This document shows, piece after piece, positions 8,275 through 16,278 of a stretch of DNA of 64,000 nt. A program made the position numbers and the translations under genes. Below the pieces are notes generated by a model. The model was given only the letters and a program-made list of their open reading frames with translations. It searched no databases and was not told the origin of the DNA. Each line of letters starts with the position of its first letter. Position 1 is the stretch's first letter. Origin of the DNA: Thiohalophilus sp. (GTDB lineage Bacteria; Pseudomonadota; Gammaproteobacteria; UBA6429; Thiohalophilaceae); assembly GCF_034521165.1 (NCBI RefSeq), contig NZ_JAXHMV010000016.1, forward strand, positions 237,308 through 301,307, given 5' to 3'.

Positions 8275-8749
8275 GAAAATTGGTAAACTGCAGTGGCATC
8301 TCCAGGTTGGCCTCCTTGAGCGCCGCGATCGCCGCCTGCAAATCATCGCGCTTTTTGCCGGTAATCCGCACCTGCTCGCCCTGTATCTGGGTTTGTACCT
8401 TGAGCTTGCTGTCCTTGATCAGTTTGACGATCTTCCTGGCCAGGGCCTGATCGATGCCTTCTTTCATGGTCACATTCTGACGTACCTGCTTGCCGGCATG
8501 TTCGACATTGCCCGGTTCCATGCAATCCAGATCCACGCCCCGTTTGCTGAGTTTGTTGCGCAGAATATCCAGCATCTGCTTGAGCTGAAAATCGGCATCG
8601 CCATGCAGGGTGACGGTTTTGTCATTCATTTCAAACTTTGCCCCGCTGCCCTTGAAGTCAAAACGGGTCGAGACTTCACGATTGGCCTGGTCCACCGCGT
8701 TGGTGACCTCGTGCATATCGATTTCGGATACCACATCAAAACTGGGCAT
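8267..8749 (-). CDS. yajQ: YajQ-family nucleotide-binding protein
   Basis: The 160-residue protein matches YajQ along its length: MPSFDVVSEID start, STRFDFKGS, the QLKQMLDILRNKL helix and the LPLQFTNFRD-like end (here MPLQFTNFRD). YajQ proteins have two ferredoxin-like domains. A Xanthomonas homologue binds c-di-GMP, a theme fitting the PilZ and GGDEF genes nearby, but the effector here is not known. AAGGAG precedes the ATG. It overlaps the DUF3565 gene downstream. Confidence 0.93.
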   Translation of the reverse strand: MPSFDVVSEIDMHEVTNAVDQANREVSTRFDFKGSGAKFEMNDKTVTLHGDADFQLKQMLDILRNKLSKRGVDLDCMEPGNVEHAGKQVRQNVTMKEGIDQALARKIVKLIKDSKLKVQTQIQGEQVRITGKKRDDLQAAIAALKEANLEMPLQFTNFRD

Positions 8750-8892
8750 GCCGGCTCCTTGTTGTCATTTAGCGCAGGATGAACGACGATTTTATGGAGC
8801 TGTTGCTCTCAGGTCTACCCCGGGCAAACAGCCAGGCCAGATCGATGCGCTGAATCTGCTCACCACTGCCGTTGCCGATTCGAAACACCGGT

Positions 8893-9348
8893 TTACGACT
8901 CACCTTCCCACTGGTGCCAGTGAATAATATGTTCTTCATATTGTTCGGGATGAATATAGGCTTCGCTGATGACCTTGCCTTCGATCGCGATCCCCGCCTC
9001 TGCCACCGTGTCCGGATCGCCGCTGATCAGCGGATGCCATTGGGGCAAGGGGCGCCCTTCGGCCAGCCGTCGATAGGCACAACTGCCCGGTAAATGATCG
9101 ATCAGATCCGGCAGGCTTTGCGGGGTCAGGGCCAGGCATTCGGGGACTTCAACAAGCCGGTTGGCATAGCAATCACACTGACAGCCAGGCTGCTGTAAAT
9201 GCCGGCAAACGATACTGGTAAAATACAGCTCACCACTGTCCACATCTTCCAGCTTGAGCAGGCAACAGCGTCCACACCGGTCGCACAGGGATTCCCATTC
9301 GGCCGGGGTCATTTCGGCCAGCGACTTGTGCCGCCAGAAATCAGCCAC
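8893..9348 (-). CDS. YcgN/UPF0260-family cysteine-cluster protein
   Basis: The 151-residue protein has the cysteine cluster C-D-R-C-G-R-C-C near residue 22, then C-R-H-L and CQCDCY, the pattern of the YcgN family. The cluster probably binds metal or an Fe-S centre; the function is unknown. A GTG at 9348 is the likely start because the conserved FW...K.L.EM.P.EW motif begins right after it. It overlaps the end of the DUF2244 gene by 8 bp, so the two are probably cotranscribed and coupled. Confidence 0.88.
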   Translation of the reverse strand: MADFWRHKSLAEMTPAEWESLCDRCGRCCLLKLEDVDSGELYFTSIVCRHLQQPGCQCDCYANRLVEVPECLALTPQSLPDLIDHLPGSCAYRRLAEGRPLPQWHPLISGDPDTVAEAGIAIEGKVISEAYIHPEQYEEHIIHWHQWEGES

Positions 9349-9823
9349 GCTGTAAAAACGCGTTCAGATTGCGTACCAGGGCACGTTTGTCGCGATCCGA
9401 CAAAAACCGGCCCAGCTCCACTTCCTCGCCATGACAGCGCAGGCGAACCTGGCTGCTATACCAGGGATGCGAGGGAGGCGTCACGTGCAGGCGGCACCAG
9501 TAACGGGGGCAGTGCCATTCGAGCACCGGCCGGCGCCGCCCGCGTTGAAAACGGATTTCCTGGTGATTGAACTGGACCACTTCCTGCACCCGGGTTTTCA
9601 GTGAAACATAATAAAGCAGCCCGAACAGGGCCATGATCTCGATGCCCGCAAAGGGCAGTATCAGCCACGCCCCGGCCAGGGCAAACCCGACGGCAAAGGA
9701 GAGACAGAGCAGCGCGGCCAGCCCCACAATCCAGAGATTGGCCCGCCAGCTCGAGGGCGGATGGGGACGCAGAATGATGCACCCCCGATCCCAGCCGGTG
9801 TCGTGCTCGATCTGCAGCATCAC
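9341..9823 (-). CDS. DUF2244-family membrane protein
   Basis: The 160-residue protein has two adjacent membrane helices (about 30-75; LWIVGLAALLCLSFAVGFAL, then LPFAGIEIMALFGLLYY) and a cytoplasmic C-terminal half rich in Arg/Trp (RRPVLEWHCPRYWCRLHV), as in DUF2244 proteins. The function is unknown; the family is often near respiratory genes. The start is GTG at 9823 or ATG at 9820. Both lie directly after the PilZ stop codon, so translation is probably coupled. Confidence 0.8.
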   Translation of the reverse strand: MMLQIEHDTGWDRGCIILRPHPPSSWRANLWIVGLAALLCLSFAVGFALAGAWLILPFAGIEIMALFGLLYYVSLKTRVQEVVQFNHQEIRFQRGRRRPVLEWHCPRYWCRLHVTPPSHPWYSSQVRLRCHGEEVELGRFLSDRDKRALVRNLNAFLQRG

Positions 9824-10102
9824 TCAGCGGGCTTCGAGAAAATTGACCCCGACCCGGTAACAGTGCGGGGTCAAATCCACATGCCGGATCTCCGCCTGAA
9901 CATTCAACTGCCGATGCTTGCCCAGCGTATTGACCTCGAACCGCAGCCAGACCTTCTCTCCGACCTGAACCGACCGCTTGCTGAGCACCGCCATGCCAGT
10001 GAGGGAAAAATCCGACGATTCCAGCAACTGCTCATCGCCTTCGCGACGGATCAGATAAACACGGCGTCGAAACGGAATACGCCGATGTTGTCGCTTTTCC
10101 AT
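9824..10102 (-). CDS. PilZ-domain protein (copy 1 of 4)
   Basis: The 92-residue, single-domain PilZ protein keeps both c-di-GMP signature motifs: RxxxR near the start (KRQHRRIPFRRRV) and DxSxxG (DFSLTG at about residue 32). It therefore probably binds c-di-GMP and acts as an adaptor. GGAGGG precedes the ATG at 10102; a longer frame upstream lies within the lipoprotein gene and is rejected. Three further PilZ genes follow within 2.6 kb on the same strand. The target protein is unknown. Confidence 0.88.
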   Translation of the reverse strand: MEKRQHRRIPFRRRVYLIRREGDEQLLESSDFSLTGMAVLSKRSVQVGEKVWLRFEVNTLGKHRQLNVQAEIRHVDLTPHCYRVGVNFLEAR

Positions 10103-10184
10103 AACCCCCTCCTGCCTTCTGCGGCGGGTCGTCTCCTGTTTCAAGCATAGACCATTTCGAGGCATGTCCCAGGCAGGCACGCAG

Positions 10185-10640
10185 TTATTCCTCCCGACTA
10201 TCGAGCCCGCGCCCCTGACCGGGGTGATCGCGGCCCGTTTTGCGCAGACCCGGCGGGTACTTGCGACGGTGTTCCTGGTAATCCCGCCAGGGCTCCTGCG
10301 AATGGGCTTCCAGGGTGATATGTTCGCCGAGGCGCAGTCGAAACCGGCGCGGTAATTCGGCGGAGACGCGCCAGCGGCCATCGCTGTAATAAAAATAGAC
10401 GCCCCGGTCCGTATCAAAATAGATCCCGCTGCGCGGGTAATAGCGATATTCGCGCTGCTGCGCCCGGCGGCCGTGAGCCGGGGCATGCGCCGGTGGCCCG
10501 GGCCGGGAATCGGCTCGCGACACAGGGCTCGGCTCACCCCACTCGCCCCCCACGCTGCCGCCCGTGTTCTGGCAGGCCCCGAGCCAGGGCAGGAATAACG
10601 CCAGAGCGGTGATTTGTATCACTCGCCCGGTTTGAGACAT
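10185..10640 (-). CDS. Putative lipoprotein, Arg/Pro-rich
   Basis: The 151-residue protein has a lipoprotein signal (ITALALFLPWLGAC, lipobox LGAC with Cys at about 22). A low-complexity Ser/Pro/Arg linker follows, then a region with YYPRSGIYFDTDRGVYFYY (about 70-90), a pattern seen in small exported proteins of unknown function. The C-terminus is strongly basic. AGGAGGGA lies 7 nt before the ATG. It sits between two PilZ genes, but nothing links it to them functionally. Confidence 0.7.
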   Translation of the reverse strand: MSQTGRVIQITALALFLPWLGACQNTGGSVGGEWGEPSPVSRADSRPGPPAHAPAHGRRAQQREYRYYPRSGIYFDTDRGVYFYYSDGRWRVSAELPRRFRLRLGEHITLEAHSQEPWRDYQEHRRKYPPGLRKTGRDHPGQGRGLDSREE

Positions 10641-10692
10641 GGAAAATCCCTCCTGTAGTGGCCCGACAGAATCCTGTCCCGGCGGCGCCGGC

Positions 10693-11049
10693 TCAGTGCT
10701 GAGCCGGATTCCAGTGTTCGCGCAACTCGTCAATTTTGTAACGTCGCCCATCCACTTCGAAATCGACAAAGGTCAGTGCAATGCCTTCATCGGTTTCACG
10801 TATCACTTTCATGTTGAAGGCGATCTCGGGACGGGCGGAATCGAGAAATTGCAGCTTGATATGCGCGCCGATAGGCAGACGCAGGCGATGGCGCAGATCG
10901 ACAAACAGGCCGGCATCGGAAATATCCCGGGTGACAGCCTGAATGACACCAAAGGTGGAGTGACTGATTCGGACCCGGGCCGGGACCGGCTTGCGGAACT
11001 GGAAGCGCTTCTCGCGAACATCAAAATAAGAGGAGAGTCTGGCCATCAT
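10693..11049 (-). CDS. PilZ-domain protein (copy 2 of 4)
   Basis: The protein has about 118 residues with RxxxR (KRFQFRKPV) and DxSxxG (RDISDAGLFV), then a beta-barrel body ending in IALTFVDFEVDGRRYKIDELREHW. It should bind c-di-GMP. Two consecutive ATGs (11049 and 11046) follow a GGAGA sequence. An upstream GTG at 11082 is possible but lacks a ribosome site. It is most similar, by eye, to the copy at 11729-12052 in its C-terminal half, which suggests local duplication. Confidence 0.88.
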   Translation of the reverse strand: MMARLSSYFDVREKRFQFRKPVPARVRISHSTFGVIQAVTRDISDAGLFVDLRHRLRLPIGAHIKLQFLDSARPEIAFNMKVIRETDEGIALTFVDFEVDGRRYKIDELREHWNPAQH

Positions 11050-11210
11050 TCTCCGTTCATCCCGGCAATTGTGATCGTCCACAGGAGTGAGTTCTTTTTA
11101 TCTGGCGGCAAATTCTAGCCTGACTCGCGGCAAAGCCCAAGCCTCATCTGTGACGAGCCAATCACATTCCCGGGGGACGCCTGAGAGGGGGTGAGGGAAA
11201 CCCCCGGTAT

Positions 11211-11318
11211 CTAGCCGTCCCGGCCGGGTCGGGCAGTCGCCATCACCAGTATCACCAGCCCCACTACCAGGGCCACGATAACGACCCCTTCCAGATGTTC
11301 GAGAAGAAAAGCCAGCAT
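11211..11318 (-). CDS. Putative small single-span membrane protein
   Basis: The 35-residue frame reads as a short amphipathic start, one strong membrane helix (VVIVALVVGLVILVMA) and a basic tail. Its ATG lies 5 nt after the TGA of the DksA-like gene, so it could be read by coupling. No family is recognised. It is included because a clean hydrophobic helix in this position is unlikely to be a shadow, but it could be non-coding. Confidence 0.4.
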   Translation of the reverse strand: MLAFLLEHLEGVVIVALVVGLVILVMATARPGRDG

Positions 11319-11322
11319 CCGC

Positions 11323-11655
11323 TCAGGCCGATTCCTGTCGTTCGGCGCATTCGATACACAGTTCGGCGTAGGGCACGGCTTCCAGGCGGGCCTCGGCAAT
11401 CGGTTTGCCGCAGGCCAGGCACAGCCCGTACTCATCCCGTTCGAGTCGCTGCAATGCCTGGTCGATCAGCGTCAGGGTCTGACGGGCTTCTTCGTCCAGC
11501 GCCGAGAGAACCTCTTCGTTTTCCAGCTCCACGGCCTGTTCTTCCGAATCGGCACTGGCGGGTAGTTGACTGTCATCGGCGATGGCCGTCACCCGTTCGA
11601 GTAATTCGCGCCGCTTGTTCAGCAGCACCTGACGGTAGTGCGCGGTATCAGACAT
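11323..11655 (-). CDS. DksA/TraR-family zinc-finger protein
   Basis: The 110-residue protein has an N-terminal coiled coil (YRQVLLNKRRELLERV) and a C4 zinc finger, CLACGKP...CIEC, in the last third (DEYGLCLACG). This is the short DksA/TraR form rather than the 150-residue canonical DksA. Family members enter the RNA polymerase secondary channel; the acidic coiled-coil tip (SALDEEARQTL) is present but short. The start at 11655 is preferred because the longer frame adds no conserved residues. No strong ribosome site is seen. Confidence 0.85.
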   Translation of the reverse strand: MSDTAHYRQVLLNKRRELLERVTAIADDSQLPASADSEEQAVELENEEVLSALDEEARQTLTLIDQALQRLERDEYGLCLACGKPIAEARLEAVPYAELCIECAERQESA

Positions 11656-11728
11656 GGTTGGGCATTCCAGCGTGCAATGAATTGTGTCTCCACCGTAAGT
11701 CAGAGCGCGCCAGCAAAGCAAGCACCGG

Positions 11729-12052
11729 TTATTTTTTCTTTTTCATACTATTACGCAATTCCGCCATCGTGCCGCGCCGGCCCTGGTTTTCATAATCGAG
11801 AAACATCAGCCCCATGCCATCGGTGGCGAGGCGAATCACCTGCATGTTAAAGACAATATCCGGCGATCGGGACTGGGGCAGGATCATTTTCAGCTGTTCC
11901 CCTTCCTGCAGCGGAAGCGGATGATCGGTTACGACAAACACGCCGCCGTCGGAAATATCCCGGGTCGAGCCTTCCACCATATCGAAATTGGCGTGATACA
12001 GTCTGACCCGCGCATTGACCAGTTTGCGCTTGTAATGGCGGCGCTCTTCCAT
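11729..12052 (-). CDS. PilZ-domain protein (copy 3 of 4)
   Basis: The 107-residue protein has RxxxR (ERRHYKRKL) and DxSxxG (RDISDGGVFV), intact for c-di-GMP binding, and a lysine-only C-terminus (MKKKK). GGGGGAG lies 6 nt before the ATG at 12052, better placed than an ATG two codons upstream. It shares the layout and the N-x-Q/K-V-I-R block (FNMQVIRLATDGMGLMFLDYE) with copy 2 (FNMKVIRETDEGIALTFVDFE). Confidence 0.9.
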   Translation of the reverse strand: MEERRHYKRKLVNARVRLYHANFDMVEGSTRDISDGGVFVVTDHPLPLQEGEQLKMILPQSRSPDIVFNMQVIRLATDGMGLMFLDYENQGRRGTMAELRNSMKKKK

Positions 12053-12347
12053 ACACATCTCCCCCGCAATTCGACACTGAATTCTTATTCACTGACCCAT
12101 ATTCACATTATGGGTAAAGACGGTCACAGCCGCAACGTGGCGGCCGAACAACAGACTTGTGTCCGGCTATCGGCAAATTTGAACCCGCCTGCGAGGGAGA
12201 CGAAATAACAGTTCCCAATCCCCTATCACCCCCTGCAGGGTGGAACAAGCGAGACGGCTCCACCTGAACCTCGCAAAATCGGGATCCGTCGCGTTGCGCC
12301 TTGATCCAGGCGATTTAGTAAAATGGACGAGTATTCGGAACGCTTAT

Positions 12348-12641
12348 TCAGTGCCGATCACCAAACGGCGTCTGCCCCTCATCGATGAAGCGCAGCACCA
12401 GGCCCTGCTCGTCGAGGCGCACGAAAGCCATGGTGAAGATCACATCCAGGGAGTCGGCCTCGAGCTGGAAATAGTCGCTGCCCAGATCGTGACCATTGTG
12501 ATGGGGAATATCGCCACTGAGGCGCACCGCCCCCGGGGACCAGTCCTCGACCCGGCTGCGAAGGCTGCCCAGGACCGGGTGATAGAGACGCACCGTCGCA
12601 CCGGCGCTCTGACGAACAAACTGACGACGCTCCTGTTTCAT
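12348..12641 (-). CDS. PilZ-like protein with altered second motif (copy 4 of 4)
   Basis: The 97-residue protein resembles the other three small PilZ proteins (ERRQFVR with RxxxR, LYHPVLGS, FTMAFVRLDEQGLVLRFID). The second motif reads DWSPGA instead of DxSxxG, so the last Gly is lost. c-di-GMP affinity may be reduced, or it may act as a partner of another PilZ protein; this is inference. GGAGGT lies 6 nt before the ATG. The 290 bp between copies 3 and 4 hold no gene that I can support. Confidence 0.8.
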   Translation of the reverse strand: MKQERRQFVRQSAGATVRLYHPVLGSLRSRVEDWSPGAVRLSGDIPHHNGHDLGSDYFQLEADSLDVIFTMAFVRLDEQGLVLRFIDEGQTPFGDRH

Positions 12642-12748
12642 CTGCCACCTCCGCAAGGCCAGGTCTGAAACCCGGAAATTTTGTGTGCGCGTCAGTTGAG
12701 CTTAGTCCGCCAGCGGGAAAATACCAGTTATTCGCCGCCGATGGCCGG

Positions 12749-13108
12749 CTATTCAAGCCACCAGCCGCTGAATTCGACCTGACCCACCGGCATATGCTCG
12801 ATATAGCGAGAGGCTTTTTTGAGCAGGGTATAGCACTCAAGTTGCTCTATCTGGCGGGTATAGGAGCCGAACTCCTCCGGCACGGAGAGATTCAGCTCGA
12901 TCTCGCCGTCGGGCTGAACGAAAAACTGCAGGCTGTTGCCCTTCTCATCGATGATCCCGAGCAGATTGCGCGGATAGCCCAGGACGCCGCCCTGCAGAAT
13001 GGCCAGAATCTGCTCCAGCGCCATATAGCGGGCCTCGTCGATGGAAATGAACTCCTCGGCGATATGGTCCGTATAAAAACAGATATAGCCTTCGACCTGT
13101 TCAGTCAT
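12749..13108 (-). CDS. Conserved hypothetical protein, about 119 residues
   Basis: The protein is acidic and soluble (MTEQVEGYICFYTDHIAEEF, LAILQGGVLGYPRNLLGIIDEKGNSLQFF). The mid region looks like an alpha/beta fold with a GEIELNLSVPEEFGSY stretch. I do not recognise a family. Its ATG lies inside the last codons of the upstream membrane gene (8-bp overlap), so the two are probably translated together. Confidence 0.6.
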   Translation of the reverse strand: MTEQVEGYICFYTDHIAEEFISIDEARYMALEQILAILQGGVLGYPRNLLGIIDEKGNSLQFFVQPDGEIELNLSVPEEFGSYTRQIEQLECYTLLKKASRYIEHMPVGQVEFSGWWLE

Positions 13109-13304
13109 GCGAGTCCGTCCCGCCGCCGGCACGGCGTTCCAGCTGATAACCGACCCAGGCCAGGATCCCGCCGATCACCAGAAACAGCACGGTCTGGGCC
13201 GAAGCGGGCGACAGCGGCGCGTAGACATACGGCGCCAGCAAGCGCCACAGGGCAAACAGCGCCAGCACGCTGCCCAGCAGCAACAGAATTCGTCCGAATA
13301 TCAC
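13101..13304 (-). CDS. Small two-helix membrane protein
   Basis: The 67-residue protein starts at a GTG with GGGAG 7 nt upstream. Two hydrophobic helices (ILLLLGSVLALFALWRLL and TVLFLVIGGILAWVGYQL) are joined by a short loop, with a basic/polar tail. The frame upstream of the GTG overlaps the GlcG-like gene in another frame and is ignored. The function is unknown. It is coupled to the gene at 12749-13108. Confidence 0.65.
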   Translation of the reverse strand: MIFGRILLLLGSVLALFALWRLLAPYVYAPLSPASAQTVLFLVIGGILAWVGYQLERRAGGGTDSHD

Positions 13305-13323
13305 CTTGTTCTCCCGAACTGAA

Positions 13324-13824
13324 CTATTCAATAAAGTCGAGCCGATCCTGCACGGCGGCAATGCCCCGGGCCGCACACTCGGCATCGATATCCCCTCCCG
13401 GCGCCCCGCTGACGCCAATGGCCGCGATGTTCGTGCCCGCCGCCTGAACCGGCAGCCCGCCATCCATCACCACAATCCCGTCGATATGATTGAGTTCCTG
13501 GCGAATATCCTGACGACTGCCGCGAAATTGCCCGGAAGGAATGCCCGACATGATCACCAGATTGGCCTTCTCCTCGGCAATTTGCAGGGTAAAGCGGCTG
13601 GCCAGGGTATCGCGCATCGCCATCTGGGTATTGCCGTTACGATCCACCACGACCGCACTGACCTGATAACCCTTTTCCCGGCAGTCCTTGACCGCCGCCC
13701 CGGCAATCTCGGCGGCCAGATCCATGGTGATCCGTTTCACGCTGATCACCTCGTTGGCCTGCAACGGCAGCGCCGCCAGCAGCAGCGCGCCCGCCAGATA
13801 AACACCGTATCGCCCTGTTCTCAT
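13324..13824 (-). CDS. Exported GlcG/HbpS-family (DUF336) protein
   Basis: The 166-residue precursor has a signal peptide ending near LPLQA and a GlcG/HbpS domain: AEIAGAAVKDCREKGYQVSAVVVDRNGN, then RQDIRQELNHIDGIVVMDGGLPV and IGVSGAPGGDIDAECAARGI. HbpS members bind haem or cobalamin in the periplasm or extracellular space. AGGAGG lies 5 nt before the ATG. It is divergent from the gene at 13932. The ligand here cannot be inferred from sequence alone. Confidence 0.85.
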   Translation of the reverse strand: MRTGRYGVYLAGALLLAALPLQANEVISVKRITMDLAAEIAGAAVKDCREKGYQVSAVVVDRNGNTQMAMRDTLASRFTLQIAEEKANLVIMSGIPSGQFRGSRQDIRQELNHIDGIVVMDGGLPVQAAGTNIAAIGVSGAPGGDIDAECAARGIAAVQDRLDFIE

Positions 13825-13931
13825 TCTTGCCTCCTGGTAAATTCGCAAAACAGCTGGCCCGATTTGGCCTTGCACTGACAACTCTATCAACGATAATAAC
13901 GGAAATGCCACTTTACTCTCAGGAACCCTTT

Positions 13932-14318
13932 ATGCGCGCTCTTTTCCTTCGCACCAGCACCCTGCTGCTGGGCGCCCTCACCCTGAATGCCTATGCCGTC
14001 ACCGACGACGAGCTGCAACAGGCCGCCGATGCCGTCAACCAGCAGGCCCCGATGATGGTCGATCAGGAAACCCGTCTGGACGGGGCCGACTCCGGTAGCC
14101 AGGTACTGACCTACAACTACACGCTGGTCAATTACAACGCCGGCGATCTGGACAGGAACAAATTCACCCAGGCCCTGCGCCCGACTATGCTCAAATCCGG
14201 CTGCAAGACCCTCGAGCCGTTACTCAGCGAAGGCATTGATGTTCAATATGTCTATCGCGGCAAGGATAAAGGCGAGATCGCAACCCTGGGCCTGACCCGC
14301 GCCGATTGCGGACTCTGA
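13932..14318 (+). CDS. Exported hypothetical protein
   Basis: The 128-residue precursor has a signal peptide (LFLRTSTLLLGALTLNAYA). The mature part reads DDELQQAADAVNQQAPMMVDQETRL, LTYNYTLVNY and ends with CKTLEPLLSEGIDVQYVYRG...ADCGL. Two cysteines could form a disulfide. I do not recognise a family with certainty; similar small periplasmic proteins occur widely in proteobacteria. An AGGAA sequence precedes the ATG. The gene is followed at once by a repeat field. Confidence 0.65.
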   Translation: MRALFLRTSTLLLGALTLNAYAVTDDELQQAADAVNQQAPMMVDQETRLDGADSGSQVLTYNYTLVNYNAGDLDRNKFTQALRPTMLKSGCKTLEPLLSEGIDVQYVYRGKDKGEIATLGLTRADCGL

Positions 14319-14323
14319 GCGGA

Positions 14324-14388
14324 GTGCTTAGTGCTTAGTGCTTAGTGCTTAGTGCTTAGTGCCTAGTGCCTAGTGCCTAGTGCTTAGT
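14324..14388. repeat. Heptamer tandem array (GCTTAGT)
   Basis: About nine head-to-tail copies of the 7-bp unit GCTTAGT or GCCTAGT start 6 bp after a stop codon and run into the 190-bp repeats. Confidence 0.9.
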
Positions 14389-14389
14389 C

Positions 14390-15137
14390 TCGCAGGTTCT
14401 CGCCAGCGTGACCTGTGCAACTCATATCAGGCACCGGTGTCAAACGCGGAGCTCGCGGAGTCGCAGTGACGCGGAGAACCACTTTCAGGTCAGCGAAGGT
14501 GCCACAATAAATGTACTCTGCGCCTCCGCGACTCTGCGTCCTCTGCGTTATCTCCCAGCGGCCCGGCTTAGTACTTAGTCTCGCAGGCCATCGCCAGCGT
14601 GACCTGTGCGACTCATATCAGGCACCGGTGTTAAACGCGGAGCTCGCGGAGTCGCAGAGACGCGGAGAACCACTTTCAGATCGGCGAAAGCACAAAACAT
14701 ATAGACTCTGCGCCTCCGCGACTCTGCGTCCTCTGCGTTATTTCCCAGCGGCCCGGCTTAGTACTTAGTCTCGCAGGCCATCGCCAGCGTGACCTGTGCG
14801 ACTCATATCAGGCACCGGTGTTAAACGCGGAGCTCGCGGAGTCGCAGAGACGCGGAGAACCACTTTCAGATCGGCGAAAGCACAAAACATATAGACTCTG
14901 CGCCTCCGCGACTCTGCGTCCTCTGCGTTATTTCCCAGCGGCCCGGCTTAGTACTTAGTCTCGCAAGCCATCGCCAGCGTGACCTGTGCGACTCATATCA
15001 GGCACCGGTGTTAAACGCGGAGCTCGCGGAGTCGCAGAGACGCGGAGAACCACTTTCAGGTCAGCGAAGGTGCCACAATAAATGTACTCTGCGCCTCCGC
15101 GACTCTGCGTCCTCTGCGTTATTTCCCAGCGGCCCAA
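14390..15137. repeat. Four tandem direct repeats of about 190 bp
   Basis: Units start at about 14390, 14581, 14771 and 14961, each opening with TCGCAGG or TCGCAAG. Units 2 and 3 look nearly identical, while unit 1 ends like unit 4 (AATGTACTCTGCG against ATATAGACTCTGCG). Each contains long complementary arms: ACGCGGAG...CGCGGAG-type sequence on the left and CTCCGCGACTCTGCG on the right, so a single unit can fold into a large hairpin. Short open frames inside are artefacts of the repeat. Confidence 0.9.
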
Positions 15138-15165
15138 CTACTACTATCGCCAGCGTGACCTACAC

Positions 15166-15297
15166 CACTTGTAGGAGCGCCCCACGGGCGCGATTGTCGA
15201 AGCCGATATTGTCGTAATTGGCACCGTCGCGGTCGAAGCCCGCTCCCACAAGTAAAGGTTTATTTTGTGATTGTGGGAGGGGCTTTCAGCCGCGACA
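15166..15297. repeat. REP-like palindromic elements
   Basis: Three short palindromic pieces of the common proteobacterial REP type: TAGGAGCGCCCCACGGGCGC at about 15172, AGCCCGCTCCCACAAG at about 15237, and GTGGGAGGGGCTTTCAGCC at about 15274. They are arranged in both orientations in the 240 bp before pldA. Confidence 0.7.
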
Positions 15298-15374
15298 GTC
15301 TATCGGACTGCACGACCTGTCGCGCTGGAGGTGCTCCTGCAATATTCCCAGGATGTTTTCCTCGGCACTGTTTT

Positions 15375-16268
15375 TTACAGCCAGTCCGTCAGCGCGATAC
15401 CGATGCCCAGGCGCTTAACCCGGGCGTTGTAATCGATCAAACTTTCGCCGTAACCGTCGAAGTACTGGATAAACCACTTGGCCCGTCGGCTCATGGGAAA
15501 GCTCCAGTTCAGCTCCACGGCACCGCGGTTATCAGATTGCAGATTGTTACGCAGCCGCAGTCCAACAGTGTGATCGCCCGAAGCATAGACCAGCCGCAAC
15601 TCGCCGTGACCCATATAATCTTCGATGTCCGGGTTGTCATCCTCGGCATCCGGCACTTCAAGGCGCAACCACGGCTTGAAGCTGAGATAAAAATCGCCCC
15701 GCTCAAACATAAAATCGGCGTACAGGCGATTCCAGCTGCGTGACTTGTCACCATTTTGGCCGTTGGACTGATGACTGATCCCCAAAAAGATCAACCGGTT
15801 GGTAAACCCGGCCCACTGCCAATCGTTCTGTATGGCCAGGAACAGCTCCGGCTCATGATTGGTTTCGCGAAACGGATGCGAGTTGTCATCGTTATAGGCC
15901 TGCCAGTAGGACTGGTTGGTGTAGGCAGCATATAGCGTGACACGATCGCCAAAAATCTCATCCGTCACCGGCATCTTGATGCTGATCTGAAATTTGACCT
16001 CGGGCTCTTCGATCGTCCCGTCCTGCTGCGGATCGAAGGGTGCCTGATTGGGATTGCTGTTATAGGTCAGCGGCAACAGGTAATTGGGTTTATGCGGGGT
16101 CAGGACAAACGGCTGATATCGGGTTTCACGTTCGATGCGCATCCGTTTATCCAGTGGCGAAGCCGGCTTATCCGCCGCCTGTTCCTGCGCCATCACCGCG
16201 GCAGGCAGCAGACTCCCGAACAACAGCAGACCAGTGAACAACCACCGGCTCGAAACGAAATCATTCAT
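15375..16268 (-). CDS. pldA: Outer-membrane phospholipase A (PldA)
   Basis: The 297-residue precursor has a signal peptide ending near VMAQ. The catalytic signature is GISHQSNGQ (His and Ser of the active site, about residues 170-178) with the downstream Asn (RSWNRLYADF). Strands typical of the 12-stranded barrel follow to the C-terminus, which ends in a hydrophobic residue. PldA hydrolyses phospholipids that reach the outer leaflet. It lies 10 nt after a patatin-like gene on the same strand, so both are probably cotranscribed. There is no strong ribosome site before the ATG. Confidence 0.88.
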   Translation of the reverse strand: MNDFVSSRWLFTGLLLFGSLLPAAVMAQEQAADKPASPLDKRMRIERETRYQPFVLTPHKPNYLLPLTYNSNPNQAPFDPQQDGTIEEPEVKFQISIKMPVTDEIFGDRVTLYAAYTNQSYWQAYNDDNSHPFRETNHEPELFLAIQNDWQWAGFTNRLIFLGISHQSNGQNGDKSRSWNRLYADFMFERGDFYLSFKPWLRLEVPDAEDDNPDIEDYMGHGELRLVYASGDHTVGLRLRNNLQSDNRGAVELNWSFPMSRRAKWFIQYFDGYGESLIDYNARVKRLGIGIALTDWL

Positions 16269-16278
16269 AGTAAAAATT

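Noticed and set aside
14390..15137. CRISPR array
   Set aside because: Units of 190 bp are directly adjacent, without unique spacers, and no cas genes are present.
14511..15217. Short open frames within the 190-bp repeats
   Set aside because: They repeat with the unit, have no ribosome site and no protein-like composition.
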